Shown here: piece by piece, positions 11,942-20,600 of the stretch
How the letters are laid out: every line of letters begins with the position of its first letter
How positions within the stretch are numbered: the first letter of the stretch is position 1
Program-made: the position numbers and the translations under genes
The notes under the pieces: model-generated
Seen by the model: only the letters and a program-made list of their open reading frames with translations
The model's database searches: none
Told to the model about the DNA's origin: nothing
Assembly (NCBI GenBank): GCA_026119855.1
Contig: JAOWBW010000864.1
Location: 310,001-374,000, forward strand
Direction of reading: 5' to 3'
DNA length: 64,000 nt
Origin: Campanula takesimana
Taxonomy: Eukaryota; Streptophyta; Magnoliopsida; Asterales; Campanulaceae

Positions 11942-12875
11942 TGTGAAAAACGTGTTTTTCCTTAAGCAAAGGAAAAACGTGCTTTTCAAAGACGCTGGGC
12001 ATTATTCTTCAAAACAAGCGGTGGCATTTTCGTAAATACTGACAACCATAGTAAATGCCAGTGTTAATATTACAAAAAGCCAGTGATTTCATACTGGCGT
12101 CTATAAACATGAACTGGCACTTTTCTTAAGTGCCAGTGATTACACTGACACTTTTTAACATTGATACGGGCACTTATTAAAAGTGCCAGTGGTAGTGTTA
12201 ATAACTGTCAGCCATTACACTGGGACTAGTTAATATTGATACTGACACTTATAAAAAGTGCCTGTGGTAGTGTCAATAAATGCCAGTGTACATGTGCTGG
12301 CACTTTTTTACACTATTACCGGCACTTTTTAAACTTAATGCTGGCACTTTTTTAACTTAACACTGACACTTTTTAAAACACACACTGGCACTTTTTTTTT
12401 GACATAAACTGAGACTTTTTTTTGACATAAACTGAGACTTTTTTTTACATTAACTGGCACTTTTTATCCCCAAATCCAAGATTGTTCTTACACTTTTTTA
12501 TTCCCAAATCAAAATTACTTCAAAAATATGCCCCAATTTCAGATCCTTTTGTTACTACTGCTCAATGTGGTTAGGGTTCTTACCTGGGTTGGAAATTTGG
12601 GTAAATTGAGCATGAGATCCCCTCTTTATTGTCATTGCCCTTCTCGATATGTAAGTCGGAGTAGCGCCGGAGAAAGAAACATAGGAGGATGATCGGAGCT
12701 TGGGATGGCCGGAGAAGACGATCGGAGCTTGGGATGGCCGGATTTCAGATGGGAACTGGTCGGCGGTGCAAGAAGAAGGCGCAGTCGCGCGAAGAAAGGG
12801 GTAGAGCGTACGCCAACAACAAAAACTCGTTTTTCCTATTGTTTAGGAAAAACGCGTTTTTTACTAGTTTTTCAC
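11942..12875. mobile_element. Hairpin-ended non-autonomous DNA transposon (Mutator-like by TSD)
   Basis: A 934-bp insertion flanked by a perfect 9-bp duplication TAAAAATAC (11933-11941 and 12876-12884), inside the LTR of the 1258-12960 element. The ends align without gaps as imperfect inverted repeats. The left end reads GAGCGAGTCTTGTGAAAAAC; the right end on the opposite strand reads GTGAAAAACTAGTAAAAAAC; both continue into CG[T/C]GTTTTTCC. Each end also folds on itself (GAAAAACG...TTTTTCC facing GGAAAAACG). The 9-bp duplication points to Mutator-like elements. There is no transposase. The right part (12530-12790) contains gene-like, less AT-rich sequence with a 29-bp tandem duplication (12691-12742), possibly captured. 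Confidence 0.75.
12015..12470. repeat. Degenerate ACTGGCACTTTT repeats in both orientations
   Basis: The left half of the DNA transposon is a run of ACTGGCACTTTT / AAAAGTGCCAGT units in mixed orientation at irregular spacing. They decay to ACTGAGACTTTT near 12400-12440. Inverted pairs would let the strand fold into many hairpins. Confidence 0.75.
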
Positions 12876-12960
12876 TAAAAATACTAATTAAATCTTAACT
12901 AATAATGGGACACCAATATAATTATAATATTTGATATAATCAAATATTCTCCTTGCATCA

Positions 12961-13597
12961 TAGACATAGGATTCACCACCAAATCATCAATCACCATATA
13001 AGTTACCAATCCTTTAACATAACCTCCTCCTTCCAATTCCATGCTACTCTTTTCTACCTCTACTTCACCCGCCGGTGGACCCACACGATTCACAATCTTG
13101 GTCATGAAATTCCTACAAACCGGGCAATAAGAATTCTGATATTCACTCACATGGTTGCGACAATTCATATCATAAGTCGAAGAACACCTGAAAAGTCTTT
13201 TTGGAGGAGCTATTGATTCATCTTTAGTAGTACCGTCATCATCATCATACGATAGTAACGGAACATTTGGATCAAAATTTGGTGCTTTCGGGTTGAGAAG
13301 GCGATCGACGTTCTTGCTCGATTGAATGTAATCTTCGCTCAAAGTTTTGATGCTTTCTTTGAGTTTTCCTAAACTACCCACCATTTCTTTGGAGAGGAAT
13401 CTAACTATAGTACTAAGGGGTAAAGAAAGAATGTGGAAAAGAAAATCCACAAAGTCTTTTCCGGCTTCTCCAAACAAGACTCTATGGGATTTCTTGTCTA
13501 TAAGAAGCTTGAGGCTAACTTTGCCGGATTCCATGGAGGTGGCGGCGGCCATTAATGAATCGTCTCTTTTCCTCTTGGATTTCTTTCTTGGCGCCAT
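12961..13597 (-). pseudogene. DUF674 family gene, 5' part
   Basis: The frame starts at ATG 13597-13595 with a basic MAPRKKSKRKRDD stretch, then the DUF674 signature KVSLKLLIDKKSHRVLFGEA. GKDFVDFLFHILSLPL, GSLGKLKESIKTLSEDYI and a Cys-rich YCPVCRNFM stretch follow, then EGGGYVKGLVTYMVIDDL up to NPMS. The frame then runs into the LTR at 12960. With the insertion and one target-duplication copy removed, this 637-bp piece plus 89 bp at 1252-1164 gives 726 bp, exactly 242 codons without a stop, so the gene was intact in this exon before the insertion. DUF674 is a plant-specific family of unknown function, often in clusters. Expression of a full product from this locus is unlikely now. Confidence 0.85.
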
Positions 13598-14326
13598 TGT
13601 TATATTTGGATGAAAGAAGAAGAAGTTAGAATGGTGTTTAAAAAGGGGCTAAAATTGATGGTTTTTGCATTCCATGCACCAATGGAAATATGAAAAGGCT
13701 CGATATTGAATGCGTAAAATCTGCAGGTATATCCTCATATTGAATATAGAGTAAATATGTGTACTTATCTTTGATTTTGAAAAAGGATAATTAGTTAAGG
13801 ATAGTAATTTTTATTAACAATATAAATTAAAGTTGTATTTAATTTATTATTTTTTTCATTGAAAATGATGAACTTTGCCTATATGTAAGCAAAAAAAGTA
13901 TTCTAGTTATATTTTGAATGTGTAGAATATGAATGAGGATAATTAGTTAAGGTGAAAGGCCATGTTTAGGGCTCGTCTGGTACACAGTTCTACAAACGGA
14001 GAGTTTTATAAACGGAGCAGTTTTTTAAATAGAGCTTTTCAAAACGGAACATTGTTTCTGTAAACGTGTTTGGTGCATCACTTTAAAACGCCAAATTAAG
14101 TATTGAATATAAACACAAAATGACATTTGTACCCTGTAACATTATTTATATTATACTTGTTCAAATGAATGTACAGTCTATACAATTCAATCTTATACGC
14201 CGCAAATTATACTATGATTTATAGTCAATTGATATTTTTTTTTAGCAAAGTCAATTGAATTTTGTTTTGTTTTTTTTACTGACAAGATTATTTTCACGAG
14301 TAAATTGATTTAAAAAAAGATCAATA

Positions 14327-15320
14327 CTCCCTTCGTCCCACTCAAATTAGGATAAATTTTCATTTTGGGTGTCCCATTCGAATTAGGACAACCCAAAAAT
14401 GGAAATGTTTTATTTAATAAGACCCACCTTCACACTCACAACAACTTTCCACTCATTATTCTCTACCCCATTTTCTCTTTCCTACTTCACTTTTCATACT
14501 CACAACCAGTGTTCTAAAGATCGCTAGGCGGCGGAGCTGGGCCTAGGCGGGGCCGAGAATTTAGGGCATTTTTTATTTTTTTTCGTAAATCTATATATAT
14601 TTATCAAAAAATAGTGTCACTTAATTTTATTTTTTGTCAAAAATTAATAATATATTTAAATTTAAACAAAAAATAAATCATAACTTGAAGTATTCTATTA
14701 TGTAAGTGGAAGGTACAATTGATATACTAACATTAAAATGATTATTCAGCCCAACATTAAAATGAGGCCCAACCCATTTAAGATTTTCCAGTTTGAAACC
14801 CTAACCCTAAAAGCTTTAACTCACAGCCTCTCCCTTACTCAGTTTCAATTTTCTTCACTCATCTCACGCCTCTCTTCTCTCCACTCCACTCCACTCCACT
14901 CCAGTACGCATAGAAAGAAAGAAAGGCCGCCGCCATCGACCAACCCACGGCTCCACCATCCACGGCTCCACGTTACCGCCTCCGACCACCACAACTGCAT
15001 CTCATTCTCCTCCGGTCAACTCCGCCCAACTCCGCCCAGCTGCTTAACGGATCTCCGCGTCGCTGAAGCCGCCTAGAGAGCGCCTCTCCCGCCTGGACCG
15101 CCGCGCCGCCTAATGCCGCCTAGCGCCGCCTAGCTCCGCCTTACCCGCCTAATGTGGAATTGCAGCGATTTGAAGGAAATAGCGGCGGAGGGCCACCGCC
15201 CAGCGCCTAGGCGCTGCCTAGACCGATTTTTAGAACACTCACAACACCTACTCCACTAACAATTTTTCCTTAATCCCCGTGCCCAACCCAAAAATCCTAA
15301 TTCGGGTGGGACGGAAGGAG
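14327..15320. mobile_element. Stowaway-like MITE, interrupted
   Basis: It starts CTCCCTTCGTCCC after TA (14325-14326) and ends GGGACGGAAGGAG before TA (15321-15322), the pattern of Stowaway elements. The inside shows the CTCATTATTCTCTACCCC-type sequence shared with the MITE at 40389-40633. It is split by the element at 14507-15236. Confidence 0.8.
14507..15236. mobile_element. CCTAGGCGG-type non-autonomous element inside the MITE
   Basis: Flanked by a perfect 9-bp duplication ACTCACAAC (14498-14506 and 15237-15245). The ends carry GTTCTAAA(A)ATCG inverted repeats, the left with four extra bases, and the interior ends are rich in CTAGGCGG/CCGCCTAG units. This composition is common in plant hAT-like MITEs. 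A 112-codon frame inside (14738-15076) resembles 5'-leader sequence and has no recognisable domain. Confidence 0.75.
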
Positions 15321-16093
15321 TATACAACATTGTGAAGAAAGGAAAACTGAGGAGAGAGAAACTAAAGTTTTCTCCTTTCTTCCCCCTTTGTCCCTCAGCA
15401 CGATGCTCTGTAAATTACAAGTGACCGGCCATGGAGGCTTTTTTATTTCTCCTGCTTCTTCCAGTAAGCTACTTATCTGCTCCATATTCGATTTTCTAAC
15501 CTTCAAATATAAACATTTTCCAACTCTCAAATACATACATTTAAAGACCCTCCTCATTCTCCTCGTCTTTCTTCTTGTTCTCTCTGTAGATCCAAAATTT
15601 CAGATTTGGAGCCCCATATCCATACCAAAATTAAGAGGTTAATTTGGCAAAAAAAAGAAACTAGTTGCTCCGTTCCATTTGCTGGGTTCCGAAGACGCTA
15701 CAAATTAGAGCGTTCAAAACGGAGGGTCCAATCCGAAACGAGATCCGTTTGAAACACACTATTCATACGCTTAATAGGAAGCAACGCTCCGTTTCGACTT
15801 CCGTTTCATGTTGAAACGCGCCACCAGACAAGGCCGAAGAAAAGGTTGTTGATTTGGACACCGCTAATGTATGGCCGTTTGAAATCCGGACATTGATCGT
15901 TACCACACAAGCTAAGATTCAGCATCTGTTTATTTGGGTTGAATGAAAATCTTTCAGTGACTCAAAATACAGCACTTTTGAGTCATTCCCATTCTCAGAC
16001 CTAATTCCACTCTAACAAATAATCTCTTAATCAAATTTGTCATATTTTGAATTAAACACTGGATATTATTTGATTTGGGAAAATTTACCGATG

Positions 16094-16343
16094 AGTCCCT
16101 CCATCCCTAAGTTAGTCTCTTTTTTTCATTGTTAGTATAAATAAATTTTAATATACTTTATATTACTTTTGATTATTTGATTGAAAATCTAAATAGTGTT
16201 ATTAATAAAATTTATAATGGAGTATCAATAACACGTTTTAAATTTTAATTTGAATAATTAAAAGTAACATAGAAAATAATTGCGCGTGCTTCATTTCAAC
16301 TAACAACAAAAAAAAAATGGTACAATACTAAATACTGAGGAAG
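16094..16343. mobile_element. Stowaway-type MITE copy
   Basis: The left end reads GTCCCTCCATCCCTAAGTTA and the right end GAGGAAGTA. The core (TATAATGG.GTATCAA..ACA..TTT, then GAATAATTAAAAGTA) is shared with 39959-40213, so the two belong to one family. Confidence 0.6.
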
Positions 16344-16369
16344 TATAACTTAATTTATTTACTTATTTT

Positions 16370-16543
16370 GAGTTAGTTTCTTGTAAAACGCGTTTTTCCT
16401 AGTGATTAGGAAAAACGTGTTTTTCATAATCATCTGGCGCTCCTCAACACACTCGTTGGACTTTCGTAACACACCAACTGGTCACCCTAAACACTATCAC
16501 TGGCTATCTATTAACACATGAACTGGCTATCTATTAACACATG
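16370..16543. mobile_element. Relative of the hairpin-ended transposon (left end)
   Basis: GAGTTAGTTTCTTGTAAAAC followed by GCGTTTTTCCTAGTGATTAGGAAAAACG forms the same self-complementary end as at 11942. After it come ACTGG-rich sequence and a two-fold repeat ACTGGCTATCTATTAACACA (16498-16543). A matching right end is not clear; ACACGTTTTTTCTGAGAG at about 16855 is a weak candidate. Positions 16544-16916 are otherwise AT-rich with no gene. Confidence 0.5.
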
Positions 16544-16916
16544 AATTGCTCTTCAAATTTTTATTCAAAAAAAAAACTTCTGGCTATCAGTCTCAAAGAT
16601 TTTTTTCAGCTTATTTTTTTCTCACTGGTGATGCTTGATAAATTATATTCAGAAGACTTTATTATCTATATCCAGAACCTCTTGAGCTTGATATCCAGAA
16701 AGTTTATTGGCCAAGGCCTTCTTCAAATGTGCTTGAAAAACAGAAAACTTGTTATTGATATCCAGAACCGTTTGAAAAGTTCCAATTATTTACAAATATG
16801 CCACCACGCATTTTTTTTAAAGAAGTTCCACATATTTTTAAAAATATCACCAAAACACGTTTTTTCTGAGAGTTACGTAATTTTACCCAAGATTTTGTGC
16901 TTTTTTTTTCCCGTAT

Positions 16917-16990
16917 GATTTGAAGATGTTGAAGACATCATTTCAGAGCAAAAATGTACTTACTGAAGTCTTCCTTCACGGTCTAACACC
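16917..16990 (+). pseudogene. DUF674 second-exon fragment
   Basis: On the plus strand the frame reads LKMLKTSFQSKNVLTEVFL, the conserved start of the second exon in DUF674 genes. No first exon or downstream repeat accompanies it, and its strand is opposite to the DUF674 gene at 12961-13597. It is a scrap of another family member, possibly carried here by a transposon. Positions 16991-17411 hold AT-rich sequence with a short GGCACGCGGGA duplication (about 17017-17044). Confidence 0.6.
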
Positions 16991-17411
16991 AAATGACTAC
17001 CTTCATGCCTCATTTGGCACGCGGGACTCGTTTGGCACGCGGGAGATGTGTGAGAATGGTCATGTAATACTTAGGTATCTGAAATTCAGGAATGATCAAA
17101 TTAAACATGCCCATTCTCATGTTTGGGTGTGTTCTTGTCTAAATTAAGGAATGGATATTAAGTTACCATTCCCATGTTTGGTTCGGATATCTATCTAATT
17201 GGTAATGTACATGGTATAAAATTTCTTTTTCTATTAACTATCTCTTATATCAAATTTTGAAAATTAATAAAATTTCATATATTATGCTACTTTCTTTTCA
17301 AAATGAATGTTAACTTATACTTTTGATAAAAATTAAATATTTATTTTTATTTATTTGAAATAAAGTAATTAGTCATATATATTAAAATGGGTGAATTAAC
17401 TTAAAAAAATA

Positions 17412-17675
17412 CTCCCCCGTCTCAAATTAGATGTCGTTTTGGGAGATAATTTTTGTCTCAAAATACTTGTCGTTTAACAAATTTCAAGGATTATTTATTG
17501 TTGTATACCAATTCTACCCTTATTAATGATAATGAATTAACTCTTGCACAAGCATTTAATAGTCTAGGTAGTTGGATTACTTTAGGGGTATATAAGACAT
17601 TTTCACATACATTAATTGCATTTCTTAATATGCGTGAAAGTGTCTAAAACGACATCTATTTTGAGACGGATGGAG
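17412..17675. mobile_element. Complete Stowaway MITE
   Basis: A 264-bp element with TA on both sides (17410-17411, 17676-17677) and inverted ends CTCCCCCGTCTCAAATTAGA / TCTATTTTGAGACGGATGGAG. Both continue into ATGTCGTTTT and its complement. Confidence 0.85.
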
Positions 17676-18116
17676 TATCAATTAATTACACTTTCTTCTT
17701 GAGCCTCGCAAGAAAAACATTTTTTTTTAAGACTTTTTGATTTTGGAGCAAAAAAAACTATTGTGCCCAGAACTCAGTTATAAACCCATGATGAGATGAT
17801 ACTGGGAGAAATGTTAATAATAAAAAGGCATGGCTATGAGCTTATCTAGTTAGTTATGAAATTAGGAGAGAGAATGATGTTAGTTGTGCAGATATTATCA
17901 ATACCACGTAGTCAATTTGAATTTTGAGATTTACATGGATTAAATTTTTTTAAGTCAGGTTTCCCACCTAAGCATTCCTAAGCAATGGATATCAAAAACC
18001 CATCTCTCATCGTGGTTATCGGATGACGTTACATAATGGGTATTTGATTCCCATAGAAATCAAATATCCATTCCCTTGTCCATTAAAACTCAATTCCAAA
18101 CCAGTTAAGTGTTGCT

Positions 18117-19109
18117 TGTTAGGGTGAAATGGGTGTATTTAGAAAATGGCTTTAAATAAAATCGGGACGGAAAATTTATTTCTGCAAAATAAAGTCGAGG
18201 CAAGAGTTTGACTCTTTTTTTGTAAGACAAGTTTGCCCCGTATAACTGTGCTAACGGTCTTCGGCAATTGTCTCCAAGATACAACGACTTTTTCTGGCTT
18301 CTAGATCGCAGCACTACGAATTAGGAGTCTTCGGGCGAACTACTGAATATTTGGGATCTTCTTGGACTTGAAATGCAAAGACTAGAATGTTAGGATGCTA
18401 TGGAAGAATTTGCTAATGCTTTGGATTGCTGATGGAATGCAAATGAGGGGGAGGGGCTTTATATAATAGTTGAAGAGGCAAGGAGCCTTTTGGGGTCGAC
18501 CCGGCGGTTACACCCGAACCGATGCGTCCCTTGCCGCTCCGATCTGCCTAGAAGCTTCTGGAATCTTCTAGGCTGGGCCGCTCCAGCCTGGCCCAATCCG
18601 CTCCAAACCCAAGTCAACCAAGCCGACCCAAGACCACACCGAGCCCACCTTTGCCAAAAATTTAAGCTCCACAACTCCCACCGACCGATGCAAAGTGCGC
18701 GCTTCGCGGGTCATGTGTCCATTTGGAGCTAGTTCAAATTTGGCACATTTGGGCCACTAGTTGCATAGAGGCCCAATGGTCCACTTGGTTGGCCCAATGA
18801 GGGAACCATTTGATAACTCCTCCTTAAATGACCACATTAATATAATGCCTTCATTTCCCCTTTCTTAGCAATGTGGGATATGGCATTTTCATTCTCATTT
18901 CTCTTCAACCATTTACACTAAGTTGCCACTTTCAATAATTAATTTCTCATTCACCCGAAATTGGTTTTGAGAAAATAAATATATCACATTAATCTACTCC
19001 AAATGTAGATTAATAATTTGCAACTTATTTCCATTTTTATTAAATGGAACTAATAACGAAACTTGGTCAAATATTGGTCAAACCAATATTCTTAAACCAA
19101 TTTCCAACA
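18117..19109 (-). mobile_element. Solo LTR, Ty1/copia type by ends
   Basis: A 993-bp sequence from TGTTAGGG to TTTCCAACA, flanked by a perfect 5-bp duplication TTGCT (18112-18116, 19110-19114). On the minus strand it begins TGTTGGAAATTGG, common in plant copia LTRs, and carries a TATA-like TATTATATAAAGCCC near 18460-18475. No internal region follows, so it is what remains after LTR-LTR recombination. Flanking sequence (17676-18116 and 19115-19494) is AT-rich repeat with no gene. Confidence 0.8.
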
Positions 19110-19494
19110 TTGCTTAGGAATCGAATACCCATTCCTAGACTTAGATTCCCACCCACCAAACGAGGCCTCATGTCAAGACAAAATGGAGGCAAGAAAAATA
19201 ATTTGTACCCTTTAGTAACGCATACTATTAAACCTATTTTGTTGTCTTCATATTAAGGTAATTTTGGCTTTGGGTTAATTAATTTTGATCTTTGTTGTGT
19301 GTTTATTTGTGGAGTAAAAATTCCATTAAGGGTGACTACTGGCCACCAAATTAAGAATTGTGGTATGTCCGTTTAATTAAACATTGTCTAGTTCAGGGAA
19401 TAAAATGCTACCCCTCCAGTTCAAAATATTCGTCCTTTTTGGACTAAAATATTAATCCAAGATAATTGATGCTTTAGGTTAAAAGTATTTTAAG

Positions 19495-19892
19495 TTTTTT
19501 TTTTTTTTTGAAACAAACATTTATTTATAAACAAGCGCAAATCGCTAAAAGTTGGCTATCCACAAACAATGGAAGCTCAACCCAAGTAGTGGGGCTCGCA
19601 TGAACAAATGTTGCCATAGAGAAACAGTCCGCCAAACTATTGGCGTTACGACAAACCAAATGAACAGAAAAGGACGGGTGATAACGAAGGAACACCTTAC
19701 AAGAGCTACTAAAGAATCTAGTTCAGAATGGCCTTGAGTGTCACAGTGAATCCAATCATACACAATCTTCGAGTCTATTTCAAAGTCGACATTTTGAAGC
19801 CCTAAATCTCTTGCCCAAGACATTGATAAAAATAAAGCAGTTGCTTCCCCCTCCTCCGGACGTATCAGGCCCATGCTACACTGCGATCTTTC
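19495..19892 (-). pseudogene. LINE 3' end: RNase H C-terminal half and poly(A)
   Basis: On the minus strand the frame EGEATALFLSMSWARDLGL, followed by an NVDFEIDSKIV-type stretch, matches the plant RNase H-like domain at the end of LINE-type ORF2 proteins. It decays toward the end, where residues typical of the domain are out of frame. The T run at 19495-19509 is the poly(A) tail on the minus strand. The frame is cut at 19892/19893 by the Sirevirus-like element; its upstream half is at 29814-30957. Confidence 0.75.
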
Positions 19893-20543
19893 TGAAAGAG
19901 TATGAATATACTCTAAAATAACCTCTTTATTATCTTTGTAATTCTGATTGTGTTTTATAAGTAAATAATTAGTTTAAATATTATTTTCATATTAGTGTAA
20001 ATTATTTAGGGATAATTCAGTTTAAGTTATTTATTTATTTGACTAACCTATTAATAAATCTCTTTGGTAAGTTTGTGATTTATTTTAGGAAAAGGTGGAC
20101 TCTCCTTTTATTGGTTGATTCGTAATTGATAACTTCCCAAAAGAAAAAGGATTTACACGGCATCTCAAAAATACCATGTATATATGGTGGAGTTTGCGGC
20201 TGTAACTCAGCTAACGCTTTGACAGATCCATTGAGAGAGAGTTCCTTCTATTCTTGAAGTTCTTATTGCTTAAGAGTTTAAGAGTTTTGATGTTTTTAAT
20301 TGGTTCTAGTACTCTAGAATAGTTTTGTTCTTTCAGAAATCTTGTAATCTGCAAGATCCTTTGGTAATGAAAGTTTTCCAGCAAGAAGTTTCTTGCTGAA
20401 GTGTTTATTCTTCATTTATTCCGCTGCTATTTATTTTCTCTGAACGTGTGCGTGTTGTCGTGTCAGTTGTTAAGACAGTTGTGATCAGAATCTCTGATCA
20501 CAAGTGGTTTTTCCCAGAAACAGTCCTAGCTAATTTTCTTTCA
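19893..20543 (+). repeat. 5' LTR of Sirevirus-like element 1
   Basis: A 651-bp LTR. A TATATATGGTGG stretch at about 20178 is the likely TATA region. Near its end it has CAGTTGTTAAGACAGTTGTG, part of the CAGTTG pattern described among the findings. Confidence 0.92.
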
Positions 20544-20544
20544 A

Positions 20545-20560
20545 TTGGCACTAGAGCCTG
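20545..20560 (+). promoter_or_regulatory. Primer-binding site of element 1
   Basis: TTGGCACTAGAGCCTG directly follows the LTR. It resembles the initiator tRNA-Met site (TGGTATCAGAGC) with a few changes. The same place in element 2 reads TTGGCACCAGATCCTGG. Confidence 0.65.
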
Positions 20561-20600
20561 ATCTCGATACACTGAGAAGTGATCCTTGAAAGTAGCCATT

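Larger units (their letters stand above)
1258..12960 (-). mobile_element. Non-autonomous LTR retroelement (minus strand) inside DUF674, with two later insertions
   Basis: Two LTRs that start TGATGTAAGGAC and end CCTTGCATCA on the plus strand lie at 1258-1701 and 2733-12960. The right one is interrupted by a LARD (2922-11746) and a DNA transposon (11942-12875). A sequence complementary to the 3' end of initiator tRNA-Met (TGGTATCAGA) sits next to the right LTR, so the element reads right to left. The internal region (1702-2732) is only about 1 kb, with a gag-like scrap and no protease or polymerase. Target duplication is TAGGC (1253-1257) against TAGAC (12961-12965), one mismatch. Removing the element and one copy of the duplication joins the two DUF674 parts in frame, which confirms the boundaries. 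Confidence 0.85.
2733..12960 (-). repeat. 5' LTR of the non-autonomous element, in three pieces
   Basis: The LTR is present as 2733-2921, 11747-11941 and 12876-12960. The two gaps are later insertions, each with its own target duplication (CAGCC and TAAAAATAC). Put together the pieces give about the same length as the left LTR. Confidence 0.8.
13969..15834. mobile_element. Possible outer MITE-like element enclosing two others
   Basis: GGCTCGTCTGGTAC at the left and, on the opposite strand at the right, GGCCTTGTCTGGT form short inverted ends. Repeats of AAACGGAG-type sequence lie just inside both ends. I see no clear target duplication, so the boundaries are uncertain. Confidence 0.35.

Noticed and set aside
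14738..15076. 112-codon plus-strand frame inside the CCTAGGCGG element
   Set aside because: It starts in repeat sequence, has no domain, and looks like a leader-type sequence picked up or a chance frame.
18459..18732. Open frames on both strands in the GC-rich part of the solo LTR
   Set aside because: They are overlapping frames of one GC-rich LTR stretch; no protein family recognised.
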